Positions 43,645-52,333 of a DNA stretch of 64,000 nucleotides are shown in pieces (within the stretch, counting starts at the first letter, position 1; every line of letters starts with the position of its first letter). A model generated the notes under the pieces. The model was not told the DNA's origin, ran no database searches, and was given only the letters and a program-made list of their open reading frames with translations. The position numbers were made by a program, and so were the translations under genes. The DNA lies in contig NZ_JAMTCN010000024.1 in the NCBI RefSeq assembly GCF_024171865.1, positions 1-64,000 on the forward strand. Reading direction: 5' to 3'. The DNA is from Prauserella aidingensis (GTDB lineage: Bacteria > Actinomycetota > Actinomycetes > Mycobacteriales > Pseudonocardiaceae).

Positions 43645-44448
43645 CTACAGGATTTCGCTGACCTGCGCGGCCGCGGCGCGCAGACGGGTGGCCTCGACGT
43701 CGGCCGCGCCGGGGTGACGTGCGTGATACGCGAGCCGGAACAGGGTCGCCCGCAGCAGCAGCTGGGACCAGTCGGGCAGGTACGACCAGCGGTGCAGCAG
43801 CGCCATGTCGGCTCCGCCCCACGCGACGGCGTCGATCGCCGCGACGGCGGCTCCCCACTCCGCGGGCCGGAAGTGCGGCACCAGGTCGACGATGCCGGGC
43901 GGAGCGTCGCCGTCGAACAGGACGGTGCCGAACAGCTCGCCGTGCACCAGCTGCGGCCGGGACGACAACGGCTTGCGGGCGGGCGCGAGGATCTCGAACC
44001 AGCGGCCGCCCTTGGCCTCGTCGAGTTCGACGTCGACCTCTCCCCAGGCCATCCGTTCGGCGTCCGCGGCGAGCCCCTGCCTGCCGGCGAGGAAGTCGGG
44101 CTCGGGCAGGTCGGACATGGCCCGTTGCAGCGTGATCGCGGTGTGCACGGTGTCGTCGGGGCGATTCTCGGGCCTGCCGGACACGAACCGGGCGGCGGCC
44201 CAGCCACCCATGACCCAGCGGCCGTCCGTGGTGTTCAGCGGCCGCGCGATGCGCAGGTCGGGGGCCTCGAGCGCGGCGAGGGTGCGGGCGAGCCAGACGG
44301 CGTGCGCCCGGTCCGACACCTTCCGCAGCACGACGTCGCCGTAGCGCCACACGGTCGCGGCCAGCTGCTCGCCGTCGTCGTCGGAGGCCGTGGTCAGGCC
44401 GAAAGCCGCGCGCACGTGCGCAGGCGGACGTTCGGCTGCATACCCCAC
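43645..44448 (-). CDS. TIGR02569 family kinase-like protein (Rv3205c-like)
   Basis: 267 aa, an actinobacteria-specific family with remote similarity to aminoglycoside/choline phosphotransferases: TVWRYGDVVLRKVSDRAHAVWLARTLAAL resembles the N-lobe, and PQLVHGELFGTVLFDGDAPPGIVDLVPHFRPAEW resembles the HGDL...IVDW catalytic segment (HGEL and IVDL here). Enzymatic activity is unproven. The gene follows moeZ, as in mycobacteria (Rv3205c-Rv3206c). The start at GTG 44448 is uncertain, lacking a clear ribosome site. Confidence 0.8.
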   Translation of the reverse strand: MGYAAERPPAHVRAAFGLTTASDDDGEQLAATVWRYGDVVLRKVSDRAHAVWLARTLAALEAPDLRIARPLNTTDGRWVMGGWAAARFVSGRPENRPDDTVHTAITLQRAMSDLPEPDFLAGRQGLAADAERMAWGEVDVELDEAKGGRWFEILAPARKPLSSRPQLVHGELFGTVLFDGDAPPGIVDLVPHFRPAEWGAAVAAIDAVAWGGADMALLHRWSYLPDWSQLLLRATLFRLAYHARHPGAADVEATRLRAAAAQVSEIL

Positions 44449-44576
44449 GCCGACGGACGTTACCGCCGACGCCACACGGCCGGGTGAGCGACCCCACGAC
44501 CGACACCGGCCCGTGACCCGGGTTCGCCTGAACCGACGTCCGACCGACCCACGGGGAACGGCCCCGGAAAAGACGA

Positions 44577-44611
44577 AGGCCCCGGCGCTGGGGTTTCCAG
44601 CTCCGGGGCCT
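44577..44611 (-). terminator. Rho-independent-like terminator after moeZ
   Basis: AGGCCCCGG at 44577-44585 pairs perfectly with CCGGGGCCT at 44603-44611. On the minus strand the stem is followed by TCGTCTTTTCC, a short U-tract. It lies 89 bases past the moeZ stop, upstream of the TIGR02569 gene, so that gene probably has its own promoter. Confidence 0.75.
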
Positions 44612-44699
44612 CCGCCGCACCCTGCAACCGGCCAGATGGCCTGAGCAAGTCTCAGCCGGCAGCACACAAGACGACGCCTTCAGCAGGCGCTGCCACCTA

Positions 44700-45878
44700 T
44701 CAGTATGTAGGCAAGCTCGTGTCGATCTGCTTCGCCCATGCCAAAACGCCTCCGCCGAGGTGCGTGGCGCTCGAAAAACCGGCCTTGTGCAGGGCCGCGA
44801 GCGCCTCGGCGCTGCGCTGGCCCGACTTGCAGTGCAGCACGACCGGCTTGTCCTGCGGCAGCTCCGCGAGTGCCTCGCCCGACAGGATCCGGTCCTTCGG
44901 GATCAGCTTCGCGCCCTTGATGTTGACGATCTCGTACTCGTGCGGCTCGCGGACGTCGATGAGCTCGAAGTTCTCACCCGCGTCGAACTTGGCCTTCAGT
45001 TCGGCCGGCGTGATCGTGCTGCCGGAGGCGGCCTGCTGCGCGTCGTCGGAGACGACACCGCAGAACGACTCGTAGTCGATCAGCTCGGTGATCTTCGGGG
45101 TCTCCGGGTCCTTCCGGATCTTGACCTCGCGGTAGCGCATCTCGAGCGCGTCGTAGCTGATCAGCCTGCCGAGCAGCGGGTCACCGATACCGGTGATGAG
45201 CTTGATCGCCTCGGTCACCATGATCGAACCGATCGACGCGCACAGCACGCCCAACACGCCACCCTCGGCGCACGACGGGACCATGCCGGGAGGCGGCGGC
45301 TCCGGGTACAGGTCGCGGTAGTTCAGGCCGCGGCCGTTGGGCGCGTCCTCCCAGAACACGCTGACCTGGCCCTCGAACCGGAAGATCGAGCCCCACACGT
45401 ACGGCTTGCCGAGGATCACCGCGGCGTCGTTCACCAGGTAGCGCGTGGCGAAGTTGTCCGTGCCGTCGAGGATCAGGTCGTAGTCGCGGAAGACGTCGAG
45501 GGCGTTGTCGTTGGTCAGCTGCTCCTGGTGGAGCACCACGTCGACGTTCGGGTTGACCTCGGCGACCGACTCCTTGGCCGAGACGGCCTTCGGCTTGTCG
45601 ATGTCCGACTGACCGTGGATCACCTGCCGCTGCAGGTTCGACTCGTCCACGACGTCGAAGTCGATCACGCCGAGCGTGCCCACTCCCGCCGCGGCGAGGT
45701 ACAGCAGCGCCGGGCTGCCGAGCCCACCCGCGCCGATCACGAGCACCTTGGCGTTCTTCAGCCGCTTCTGCCCGTCCATTCCGACATCCGGGATGATCAG
45801 GTGCCTGCTGTACCGGGCGACCTCATCCTTGGTCAGCTCGGCAGCCGGCTCGACGAGCGGCGGCAGCGCAGTCGACAT
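44700..45878 (-). CDS. moeZ: Adenylyltransferase/sulfurtransferase MoeZ
   Basis: 392 aa. An E1-like domain (VIGAGGLGSPALLYLAAAGVG nucleotide loop, DGTDNFATRYLVND, PSCAEGGVLGVLCAS) is followed by a rhodanese domain with active-site LHCKSGQRSAEAL. It adenylates and thiocarboxylates sulfur-carrier proteins for molybdopterin, thiamine or cysteine synthesis. The two CxxC zinc pairs of E. coli MoeB are not present (the positions read APNGRG and DPETPK). ATG 45878 has GGAGG nine bases upstream. Its sulfur-transfer role fits the Mo enzyme NasA nearby. Confidence 0.92.
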   Translation of the reverse strand: MSTALPPLVEPAAELTKDEVARYSRHLIIPDVGMDGQKRLKNAKVLVIGAGGLGSPALLYLAAAGVGTLGVIDFDVVDESNLQRQVIHGQSDIDKPKAVSAKESVAEVNPNVDVVLHQEQLTNDNALDVFRDYDLILDGTDNFATRYLVNDAAVILGKPYVWGSIFRFEGQVSVFWEDAPNGRGLNYRDLYPEPPPPGMVPSCAEGGVLGVLCASIGSIMVTEAIKLITGIGDPLLGRLISYDALEMRYREVKIRKDPETPKITELIDYESFCGVVSDDAQQAASGSTITPAELKAKFDAGENFELIDVREPHEYEIVNIKGAKLIPKDRILSGEALAELPQDKPVVLHCKSGQRSAEALAALHKAGFSSATHLGGGVLAWAKQIDTSLPTY

Positions 45879-45983
45879 CACGTCCTCCATCTCGCGCTTG
45901 TCGCAGTCCATCCATTCATAACCGGTCCGAGCCCCCGAACCTTCCCGTGTCCACATGCTGGACGGATCGCGGGGAGATCCGGC

Positions 45984-47138
45984 TCACTGCGCCTGGGGGT
46001 TCGGGAACGCGTTCGGACGACAGGTCTTGCCGTCCGCGGGCACGCTGCCCGCGTCACCGCCTTGCGTGTCGTTGAGCTTCGCGACGTAGTCGTTGGCGAC
46101 GCCGAACGTCTGCTGCATCATCACCGGCGCCAGCGCGCCCTCCTCGGCACACCCCACGTGACCATTGCCGAGAGCGTGGCCGACCTCGTGGTTGACGGCG
46201 TACTGGCGATACGCCGTCAGGTCGCTGCTGAACGCCTTCGCACCCCGCACCCACCGGGCCAGGTTGATCACGACCTCGCCGTCGATGTGGCACGACGCCG
46301 GGTACGGGATCGCGTCGCCGCAGACGTCCTTCGCCGTCTCGGGAGTGGTGAGCCTCACGTAGAAGTCGGGCTCGGGTCCACTGTCGTCGACGCGCTGCAG
46401 CCGCACGTCGCCGCTGCTGACCCAGCCGCGCTCGTCGTCCGAGAGGATGCCCTCCACCGTGGCCGCGTAGCTGTCCTCGCCCACGATGTCGGCGGGGGCG
46501 ATGCCGTCCTCGACCTCGACCGTGTAGCGCAGCAGCCTGCCGCTCGTACCGACCGGGTCGCCACCGCCCGGCACGACATGCCAGGTGCCCTGCCCGCCGC
46601 GCGTGAACTCGCTGCCCTCGGGCAGTTCCGCCGTGGGGATGTTCAGGTTCTGCTTCTTCGCCGGGATCTCGTCGACCCCGCCCGCGTCGCCGCCGGGCTC
46701 CTGCGTACCGACCGCGGCCGACGGACCGCTCGCTTCCGCGCCCGGCCGGTCGGGATCGGTCTTGGTGGTGTCCACGACGACGAGCGCGGTGACCACGAGC
46801 AACACCGGGATCGCATACACCCGCCAGCCGTAGGTGGCGACGACCCTACGGAAACCGGACTTCGACTTCCGCGGGCGTACCGCATCGGCGTCGTCCGCCT
46901 CCTCGTCCGGGTCTGCGGCCACGTCCCGGCGTCGCTCGCGTGGCTCCGCGTCGCCGTCCTCGTCGTGGGGCCGCCAGGACGCCCGCAGCGGCTCACCCGG
47001 CCTGCGCAGCGCGGGCCCGTAGCGTTCGTCCAACGGCCTCGCACCGGACGCGCGGTGGTGCCGCACACGCCCGGGGCCGCGGCCGGAATACCCGGACCGC
47101 TCACCCTCCCGCCGTGCTTCGTGCGACACCCTGTCCAC
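45984..47138 (-). CDS. DUF3152 protein, predicted membrane-anchored metallopeptidase
   Basis: 384 aa. A charged cytoplasmic head of about 95 residues, one transmembrane helix (YAIPVLLVVTALVVVDTT, about residues 106-124), a spacer, then the DUF3152 domain containing HEVGHALGNGH, an exact metzincin zinc motif HExxHxxGxxH, followed by a methionine-rich APVMMQQT that could be the Met-turn. This predicts an extracytoplasmic zinc protease. The GTG start 47138 is the first possible. Its position upstream of moeZ matches Rv3207c-Rv3206c. Confidence 0.83.
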   Translation of the reverse strand: MDRVSHEARREGERSGYSGRGPGRVRHHRASGARPLDERYGPALRRPGEPLRASWRPHDEDGDAEPRERRRDVAADPDEEADDADAVRPRKSKSGFRRVVATYGWRVYAIPVLLVVTALVVVDTTKTDPDRPGAEASGPSAAVGTQEPGGDAGGVDEIPAKKQNLNIPTAELPEGSEFTRGGQGTWHVVPGGGDPVGTSGRLLRYTVEVEDGIAPADIVGEDSYAATVEGILSDDERGWVSSGDVRLQRVDDSGPEPDFYVRLTTPETAKDVCGDAIPYPASCHIDGEVVINLARWVRGAKAFSSDLTAYRQYAVNHEVGHALGNGHVGCAEEGALAPVMMQQTFGVANDYVAKLNDTQGGDAGSVPADGKTCRPNAFPNPQAQ

Positions 47139-47189
47139 ACCGCCCAGCCTGCCACACCGGCCGAGCGCCGCACGGTGTCACCCGATGGG

Positions 47190-48290
47190 CTACCAGCGGC
47201 CGTCGGCGATGTGTTCCCACATGCCGAGGACGGCTCGCGCCACGGTCACGGGGCGTTCCATCTGCGCGACATGCCCCGTGCGGGGCAGCACCAACAGCCG
47301 AGCCGACGGGATCGCGAGCGCCGTCGGCCGGGCGCGTCGCACCGAGATCACCCGGTCCTCGGTGCCCCACACCACGAGCGTCGGCACCCGCACCCGCGGC
47401 GCCGCCGACCACAGCGACCCCGTCCCGGGCGTGAACCACGAGCGGAAGATCTCCAGGGTGCTGCGTGCCAGCGCGGCGCCCGCCCACGCGTACTCCGACC
47501 GCGCCGCGAACTCCTCGGCCTGCTCGGTCAGCCGGTGGCGCGGGAACCGATCGGCGTCGGCGTAGACGAGGCGGATCGTCTGCAGCGCGCGTTCCTCGGG
47601 CGTCAGCCGCGCCAGCTGCCTGCGCGCGGGCGTCCCGATCACCGGCAGCATCGCCAGTGCCATCCGGGGGTCGGACAGCCTGCGCGGGTCGGGTCTACGG
47701 TCGGGCATCGCGGGCGAGACGAGCGTGAGGGTGGACACCAGTTCCGGCCTGCGCGCCGCCACCAGCAACGAGACCGCCCCGCCCATCGAATTGCCCACCA
47801 GGTGCACCGGGCGCCGTAGCGACTCCAGGTAGCGGGCGACGACGTCGGCGTGGGCGTCGAGGCTGAAGCGGAACCCGGCAGGCGGCTCGGAGAAGCCGAA
47901 GCCGGGCAGGTCGAGCGCGATCCCCTCGGCGTGCGGCGCCAGCTGCGCGGCCAGGTCCGTCCAGTTGGTCGACGACCCGCCGAGGCCGTGGACGTAGACG
48001 GCCGTCTCGCCGACGCGGCCCGGCGTGCGGCGCACGTGGAGCCGCAGGCCACCCGCCTCGTCGCCCGCATGGCCGCCCACCGAGCCGTCACCGGGCGCGG
48101 CGTCACCGGGCGCGGCGACGGCTTCCCAGGAGCCCTCCCACGGGGGCAACATCGGATCGTGGGCGGGCAGAACCGTCCGCGACAGGGGCACGTGCGTCAA
48201 CGGCCGTCGGGGTGACCCCGTCGGCCGGACGGCCGGGCTCTCCCGGTCCTGCGGAATCGGGGTACTCGTCGTCGATGCGGTCTCGGACAC
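47190..48290 (-). CDS. Alpha/beta hydrolase
   Basis: 366 aa. The first 85 residues are Pro/Gly-rich. The fold then shows VYVHGLGGSSTNW (oxyanion HG), the nucleophile elbow VGNSMGGAVSLL, an Asp in WGTEDRVISV, and the catalytic His in LPRTGHVAQMERP, completing a Ser-Asp-His triad. The substrate is unknown; it could be an esterase or lipase. It is divergent from a TetR gene and upstream of DUF3152, so it may be regulated by that TetR. Confidence 0.85.
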   Translation of the reverse strand: MSETASTTSTPIPQDRESPAVRPTGSPRRPLTHVPLSRTVLPAHDPMLPPWEGSWEAVAAPGDAAPGDGSVGGHAGDEAGGLRLHVRRTPGRVGETAVYVHGLGGSSTNWTDLAAQLAPHAEGIALDLPGFGFSEPPAGFRFSLDAHADVVARYLESLRRPVHLVGNSMGGAVSLLVAARRPELVSTLTLVSPAMPDRRPDPRRLSDPRMALAMLPVIGTPARRQLARLTPEERALQTIRLVYADADRFPRHRLTEQAEEFAARSEYAWAGAALARSTLEIFRSWFTPGTGSLWSAAPRVRVPTLVVWGTEDRVISVRRARPTALAIPSARLLVLPRTGHVAQMERPVTVARAVLGMWEHIADGRW

Positions 48291-48376
48291 GACGTCCAGG
48301 ATGCCGTATGAACTCGATGTTTGGCGTTACTTACATACCGCCGAGTAATGTGCCCGGGGAAGTCTGGAGGCGAAAG

Positions 48377-49000
48377 ATGACCGACACGGCGCACGGCAAG
48401 GGCGTGCGACTGCCCCGCACGCAGCGACGTGCCCAACTGCTGGCCGCGGCACAGCAGGTGTTCGCTGCCAACGGATACCACTCGGCGGCGATGGACGACA
48501 TCGCCGAGCAGGCGGGTGTCAGCAAACCGGTGCTCTACCAGCACTTCCCCGGCAAGCTCGACCTCTACATCGCGCTGCTCGAGAGCCACGTCGACGACCT
48601 GGTGCGGGCCGTCGAGGGCGCGCTCGCCTCCACCACGGACAACAAGCAGCGGGTGCAGAACGCCGTCGGCGCGTTCTTCGACTTCGTCAACGGCGACGTC
48701 GGCGCGTTCCGCATGGTCTTCGAATCCGACCTCCGCGGCGAGCCCGACGTGCAGCAGGCCGTCGACAGGGCGACGACCGCCACGGTGGACGCGATCGCCA
48801 AGACGATCATGTCCGACGCCGGGCTCGACGCGGAGCGTGCGCGGCTGCTGGCCGTCGGCCTCGTCGGCATGAGCCAGGTCAGCGCGCGCTACTGGCTCGA
48901 CCAGGACAGCGACATCAGCCGCGACGACGCCGTACGGCTCACCTCGACGCTGGCGTGGCGCGGGATCGGTGCGGGTTTCCCCCTGCACCATCCGCTGTAG
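48377..49000 (+). CDS. TetR family regulator (Rv3208-like)
   Basis: 207 aa. The HTH (RRAQLLAAAQQVFAANGYHSAAMDDIAEQAGVSKPVLYQHFPGKLDLY, residues about 14-62) is canonical TetR; the rest is helical ligand-binding domain. ATG 48377 follows GGAGG by six bases. Its 3' end overlaps the convergent alpha/beta hydrolase gene by 62 nt. A partial dyad (GTTACT 48326-48331 / AGTAAT 48344-48349) upstream may be its operator. Ligand unknown. Confidence 0.9.
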   Translation: MTDTAHGKGVRLPRTQRRAQLLAAAQQVFAANGYHSAAMDDIAEQAGVSKPVLYQHFPGKLDLYIALLESHVDDLVRAVEGALASTTDNKQRVQNAVGAFFDFVNGDVGAFRMVFESDLRGEPDVQQAVDRATTATVDAIAKTIMSDAGLDAERARLLAVGLVGMSQVSARYWLDQDSDISRDDAVRLTSTLAWRGIGAGFPLHHPL

Positions 49001-49982
49001 CGGCACCGTCCCCGGAGGCTCCGTCGCCGCCGACCCCGTTCCCGGCCGCACCGCCCCCGGCGGCGCGGCCGCCCGCTGCGGCGTCCACGGCAGCGGAGCT
49101 GCGGGCGTCGGCGACCAGCCCGCCGATCGCCTCGGCGACCGAGGTGTGCCGTTCCTGCGTGATCATGTGGCCCGCACCGGGCAGCAGCACGAACCGGGCG
49201 TCCGGCAGTTCGTCGGCGATGGCCTCCGCGTGCTCGACCGGGGTGAGCCGGTCGCGGTCGCCGACCATCACCACCGTGGGCACGGTCCGCAGCGCCGCCA
49301 GCGCGGTGCGGCGGTCGTGCAACGAGATCGCGTTCTGGAACCCGCCCACGCTGCGCGGGTGCGCCTTGCGCAGCTGGTCCGCGACCGAACGGACGTCCGC
49401 CTTCCGCGGCCGCTTGCCGAACACGAGCAGCCGGCTGCCCAGTGACGCGAACGGCCCGCCCACCGGCAGCCGCTCCTTCCGGTACGCCAGCAGCAGCGTC
49501 GCGAGCCGGCGTTCCAGCCGCGCTGCTCCCCTGCCCAGCGCGGCCGGGAGCCCGAGCGTGACCCGGTCCATGTTCCCCGACGACGTCGCCACGAACGCCG
49601 CACCCGCGACGCGGCGTGCCACCAGGTCCGGGTACCGGTCCGCCAGCGCCATGACGGTCATGCCGCCCATCGAGTGCCCGGCCAGCACGACCGGCCCCGC
49701 AGGTGCCTGTGTCGCGATGACCTCGGCGAGGTCGTCGGCCAGTCGGTCGATCGTCGCCGAGTCCGGCCCTGCCGGGTCCGAGTCGCCGTGCCCGCGCAGG
49801 TCGTACCGCACGATGCGGGCCGAGGAGGCGAGCTCGCCCACCACCCGGTCCCAGGTGCGTCGGTCCTGGGTCCACCCGTGCACCAGCACGAGCGTCACCC
49901 GGGAGCCCGCGTCCCCGACGGGGTCGCAGGTCTCGACCGCGAGCCGCGTTCCGTCCGACGAGGTGACGGTGGTCGTCGTCAT
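48939..49982 (-). CDS. Alpha/beta hydrolase with Gly/Ala-rich tail
   Basis: 347 aa. LVLVHGWTQDRRTWDRV, the nucleophile elbow LAGHSMGGMTVMAL, VMVGDRDRLTPVEHAEAI and the His in LPGAGHMITQERH give an intact Ser-Asp-His triad. The last 50 residues are Gly/Ala/Asp-rich and are encoded antisense to the end of the TetR gene. It starts nine bases after the stop of the diiron oxygenase-like gene, with a GAGG nearby, so both are in one operon. Substrate unknown. Confidence 0.85.
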   Translation of the reverse strand: MTTTTVTSSDGTRLAVETCDPVGDAGSRVTLVLVHGWTQDRRTWDRVVGELASSARIVRYDLRGHGDSDPAGPDSATIDRLADDLAEVIATQAPAGPVVLAGHSMGGMTVMALADRYPDLVARRVAGAAFVATSSGNMDRVTLGLPAALGRGAARLERRLATLLLAYRKERLPVGGPFASLGSRLLVFGKRPRKADVRSVADQLRKAHPRSVGGFQNAISLHDRRTALAALRTVPTVVMVGDRDRLTPVEHAEAIADELPDARFVLLPGAGHMITQERHTSVAEAIGGLVADARSSAAVDAAAGGRAAGGGAAGNGVGGDGASGDGAATADGAGGNPHRSRATPASR

Positions 49983-49990
49983 GCCCGCCC

Positions 49991-50896
49991 TCACTTGTTC
50001 GGCAGCAGGCCCGCGCTGCGCCACAGCTGCATGCCGGGCGCGCCGACCAGGCCGGCCTCGTCGAGGAAAGGCATGATCTTCTCGCCGGAGAACAGCAGTG
50101 TCGCCCGCCAGTGCGGGTTGTTCAGCGCCGCCTGGTAGCCGTCCCTCGGGCGGATGCCCACGGACTTGTAGACGTGCGGGTTCACCAGGCTGCGGGTGAT
50201 GTGCCAGGACACGAACGCGATGAGCCAGCGCTGATAGGCCAGCTCGACCTTGCCCATGCCCTTGATCCGACGGGTGACCTCTTCGCGCGCGAACGTGACG
50301 TGCCGGGCCTCCTCCAGCACGTGGATGCGGTTGACCATGCGCACCAGCGGCTGGATCTCCGGGTCGTTCATCTGCTCACGCTGGAGCCGGTCGAGGATTT
50401 CCTCGGCGACCAGGATCGAGCCGTACAGCGCGGGGCCGTAGCCGATGATCGGGAGGATCTTGGCCAGCTTGTGGCGCCACTTCACCGGGCCGTAGTGCGG
50501 GCAGCCGAACGTGTTCGACATGCGCGCGAACATCGTGGAGTGCCGGCACTCGTCGGCGATCTCCGTCAGCGCGTACTGCGCGTGGCTCGTCGTGGGGTCG
50601 CCGTTGTCGACCTCCTTGAGGAGCAGCTGCATGAGGATGACCTCGAACCAGATGCCGTTGGTGGCGATGCTGGCCATCTCGTGCTTGCCGAGTTCGATCC
50701 GCTGCTCGGGAGTGAGGGTCTCCCACAGGTCGGTGCCGTAGAGGCTCGACCGCTCCTCGGGGATGAACCGCTTGCCGTCGACGAGTGGGGCGTCCCAGTC
50801 GATGTCGACCTCGGGGTCGTAGAACTTGTTCGCCGACGACTTCAGAAGACGCTCGGCCGTCTTCTCGCGCCCGGCATCGCCCAGGGTCCGCGTCAT
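49991..50896 (-). CDS. AurF-like diiron oxygenase family protein
   Basis: 301 aa, helical ferritin-like diiron protein of the AurF/p-aminobenzoate N-oxygenase family. Putative iron ligands appear as EIADECRHSTMFARM and HVLEEARHVTFAREEV, plus an earlier Glu/His cluster (ELGKHEMASIATNGIWFEV). AurF oxidises arylamines to nitro compounds, but most actinobacterial homologues have unknown substrates. It is divergent from a TetR gene with a strong dyad between them, and is cotranscribed with an alpha/beta hydrolase. Confidence 0.83.
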   Translation of the reverse strand: MTRTLGDAGREKTAERLLKSSANKFYDPEVDIDWDAPLVDGKRFIPEERSSLYGTDLWETLTPEQRIELGKHEMASIATNGIWFEVILMQLLLKEVDNGDPTTSHAQYALTEIADECRHSTMFARMSNTFGCPHYGPVKWRHKLAKILPIIGYGPALYGSILVAEEILDRLQREQMNDPEIQPLVRMVNRIHVLEEARHVTFAREEVTRRIKGMGKVELAYQRWLIAFVSWHITRSLVNPHVYKSVGIRPRDGYQAALNNPHWRATLLFSGEKIMPFLDEAGLVGAPGMQLWRSAGLLPNK

Positions 50897-50946
50897 CGCG
50901 GGCCACCACCTTTCGCGGCTCGGTGAGGACTGCTCCCGTTGTTAAT

Positions 50947-50967
50947 GTAACTTCCGGTAACAGTTAC
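50947..50967. promoter_or_regulatory. Putative TetR operator
   Basis: GTAACT at 50947-50952 and AGTTAC at 50962-50967 form a perfect 6-9-6 dyad in the 81-bp gap between the diiron oxygenase gene and the TetR gene; a third GGTAAC lies in the centre. Divergent placement and AT-rich context suit an autoregulated TetR operator. Confidence 0.65.
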
Positions 50968-50977
50968 TTCTGGTAGC

Positions 50978-51769
50978 ATGCGAGGCATGCCGGACCCTGT
51001 CAAGTCGAACAAGAAGAAGTCGTCGGACAAGGCAACACCCGGAAGTGGGGATGCCAGGAAGGACCGCTGGCGCAAGCACCGCATCGCGCGCCGGGCCGAA
51101 TTCGTCGACGCCGCACTGGCCGCGCTGGAGGAACAGGGTCCCGACCTGGGCATGGAACACGTCGCGGCGGCGGCGGGCGTGACCAAACCCGTGCTGTACC
51201 GCCACTTCGAGGACAAGGCCGACCTCTACCTCGCGCTCGGCGACCGCGGCACCGAGATCCTGTTCGAACGCCTCATGCCGGCGATCAACGCCGAACTCGC
51301 CCCGGTGCCCCGCATCCGCATGGCGCTCGACGCGTTCTTCACCGTCCTCGAGGAGCACCCCAACCTGTACCGGCTGCTCGCCCGCAGGCGGTTCGCCGAC
51401 CGCCCACTGGACTCGGAGGTCACCGACGTCGTCGCCGAGGACAAGGCACTCATCGCCAACGCACTGACCGCGCTGCTCGGCGACTACCTGCGCATGTTCA
51501 ACGTGGACTCGGGCGCGGCCGAACCGTGGGCGCACGGCGTGGTCGGACTCGTGCACAACACGGGCGAATGGTGGCTGGCCAAGCGCAGCATGAGCCGCGA
51601 CGCCGTCGTCGAATACCTGACCCGGATCATCTGGGCCGCCATCGACGGACTCGCCCGGCAGCACGGCATCGAGATCGACCCCGACCGGCCGGTCGACACC
51701 AACAAGATCGTCCAGTTCCACCGCGACGACACGGCAGGCCCCACCGACGAAGCTGGAGCAGCACGATGA
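50978..51769 (+). CDS. TetR family regulator of the diiron-oxygenase module
   Basis: 263 aa. A Lys/Ser-rich N-terminal extension of about 35 residues precedes the HTH (RAEFVDAALAALEEQGPDLGMEHVAAAAGVTKPVLYRHFEDKADLYLAL). ATG 50978 and ATG 50987 are both possible; neither has a well-placed ribosome site. Its stop overlaps the start of a DUF4873 gene in ATGA. It likely represses the divergent diiron oxygenase operon through the dyad at 50947-50967. Ligand unknown. Confidence 0.88.
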   Translation: MRGMPDPVKSNKKKSSDKATPGSGDARKDRWRKHRIARRAEFVDAALAALEEQGPDLGMEHVAAAAGVTKPVLYRHFEDKADLYLALGDRGTEILFERLMPAINAELAPVPRIRMALDAFFTVLEEHPNLYRLLARRRFADRPLDSEVTDVVAEDKALIANALTALLGDYLRMFNVDSGAAEPWAHGVVGLVHNTGEWWLAKRSMSRDAVVEYLTRIIWAAIDGLARQHGIEIDPDRPVDTNKIVQFHRDDTAGPTDEAGAAR

Positions 51770-52092
51770 GCGAACACGACGAGGACGGCTACACCGGCAC
51801 GGCGACGCTGCTGGTCGACGAGACCGAGCTGACGGTCGAGGTCGAACTGCGCGGCCACTTCCAGCCGATCGACGGCTACTACCACTGGTACGGCCGGATC
51901 AAGCGCCACGACGAGCTCATGGCCCTCACCGGCGGCAAGAAGCGCAAGGCACGCCTCACCACGCCGGAGGGCGCAGCCGACAGCGAGATCTCCGACCCCG
52001 ACCCGTGGGACCGGTACCGGATCATGGGCACGAGCACCCCGCCGTTCGCCGTACCGACCACGCTCGACGAGGTCGAGGCCACCGCCCACTGA
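51766..52092 (+). CDS. DUF4873 domain protein
   Basis: 108 aa: GYTGTATLLVDETELTVEVELRGHFQPIDGYYHWYGRIKRHDEL and ending STPPFAVPTTLDEVEA. DUF4873 occurs alone or at the C-terminus of flavin monooxygenases; function is unknown. The ATG overlaps the TetR stop by four bases, with GGAG 12 bases upstream. It is thus tied to the regulator and to the divergent diiron oxygenase genes. Confidence 0.82.
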   Translation: MSEHDEDGYTGTATLLVDETELTVEVELRGHFQPIDGYYHWYGRIKRHDELMALTGGKKRKARLTTPEGAADSEISDPDPWDRYRIMGTSTPPFAVPTTLDEVEATAH

Positions 52093-52250
52093 CCGGGCCG
52101 CGCCGCCGGACCGGACCACGTTCCCGGGTGAGCCAGGGGCGACCCACGTCCCCGGGGCGGCCCACATCCCCGGGGACGCCCGGCCGCCCGGCCGTCGCAG
52201 GCCGCCCGGTACTCGCAGGGCACGTCGACCGGCGGGGCCCGACACACGAC

Positions 52251-52286
52251 GAACGCCGCGCCTTCCCCTCGGGAGGCGCGGCGTTC
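52251..52286. terminator. Bidirectional hairpin terminator
   Basis: GAACGCCGCGCC at 52251-52262 pairs perfectly with GGCGCGGCGTTC at 52275-52286 over a 12-nt loop. It lies between the convergent DUF4873 and DUF3107 genes. No long T-run, as is usual in this genome. The rest of the 240-bp gap is GC-rich, with repeated CCCCGGGG-like runs near 52150-52185. Confidence 0.75.
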
Positions 52287-52333
52287 GGATGTTCCGGGTC
52301 TTCGGGTGCGGCCGGGCGTCGGCCGCCGGCGGG

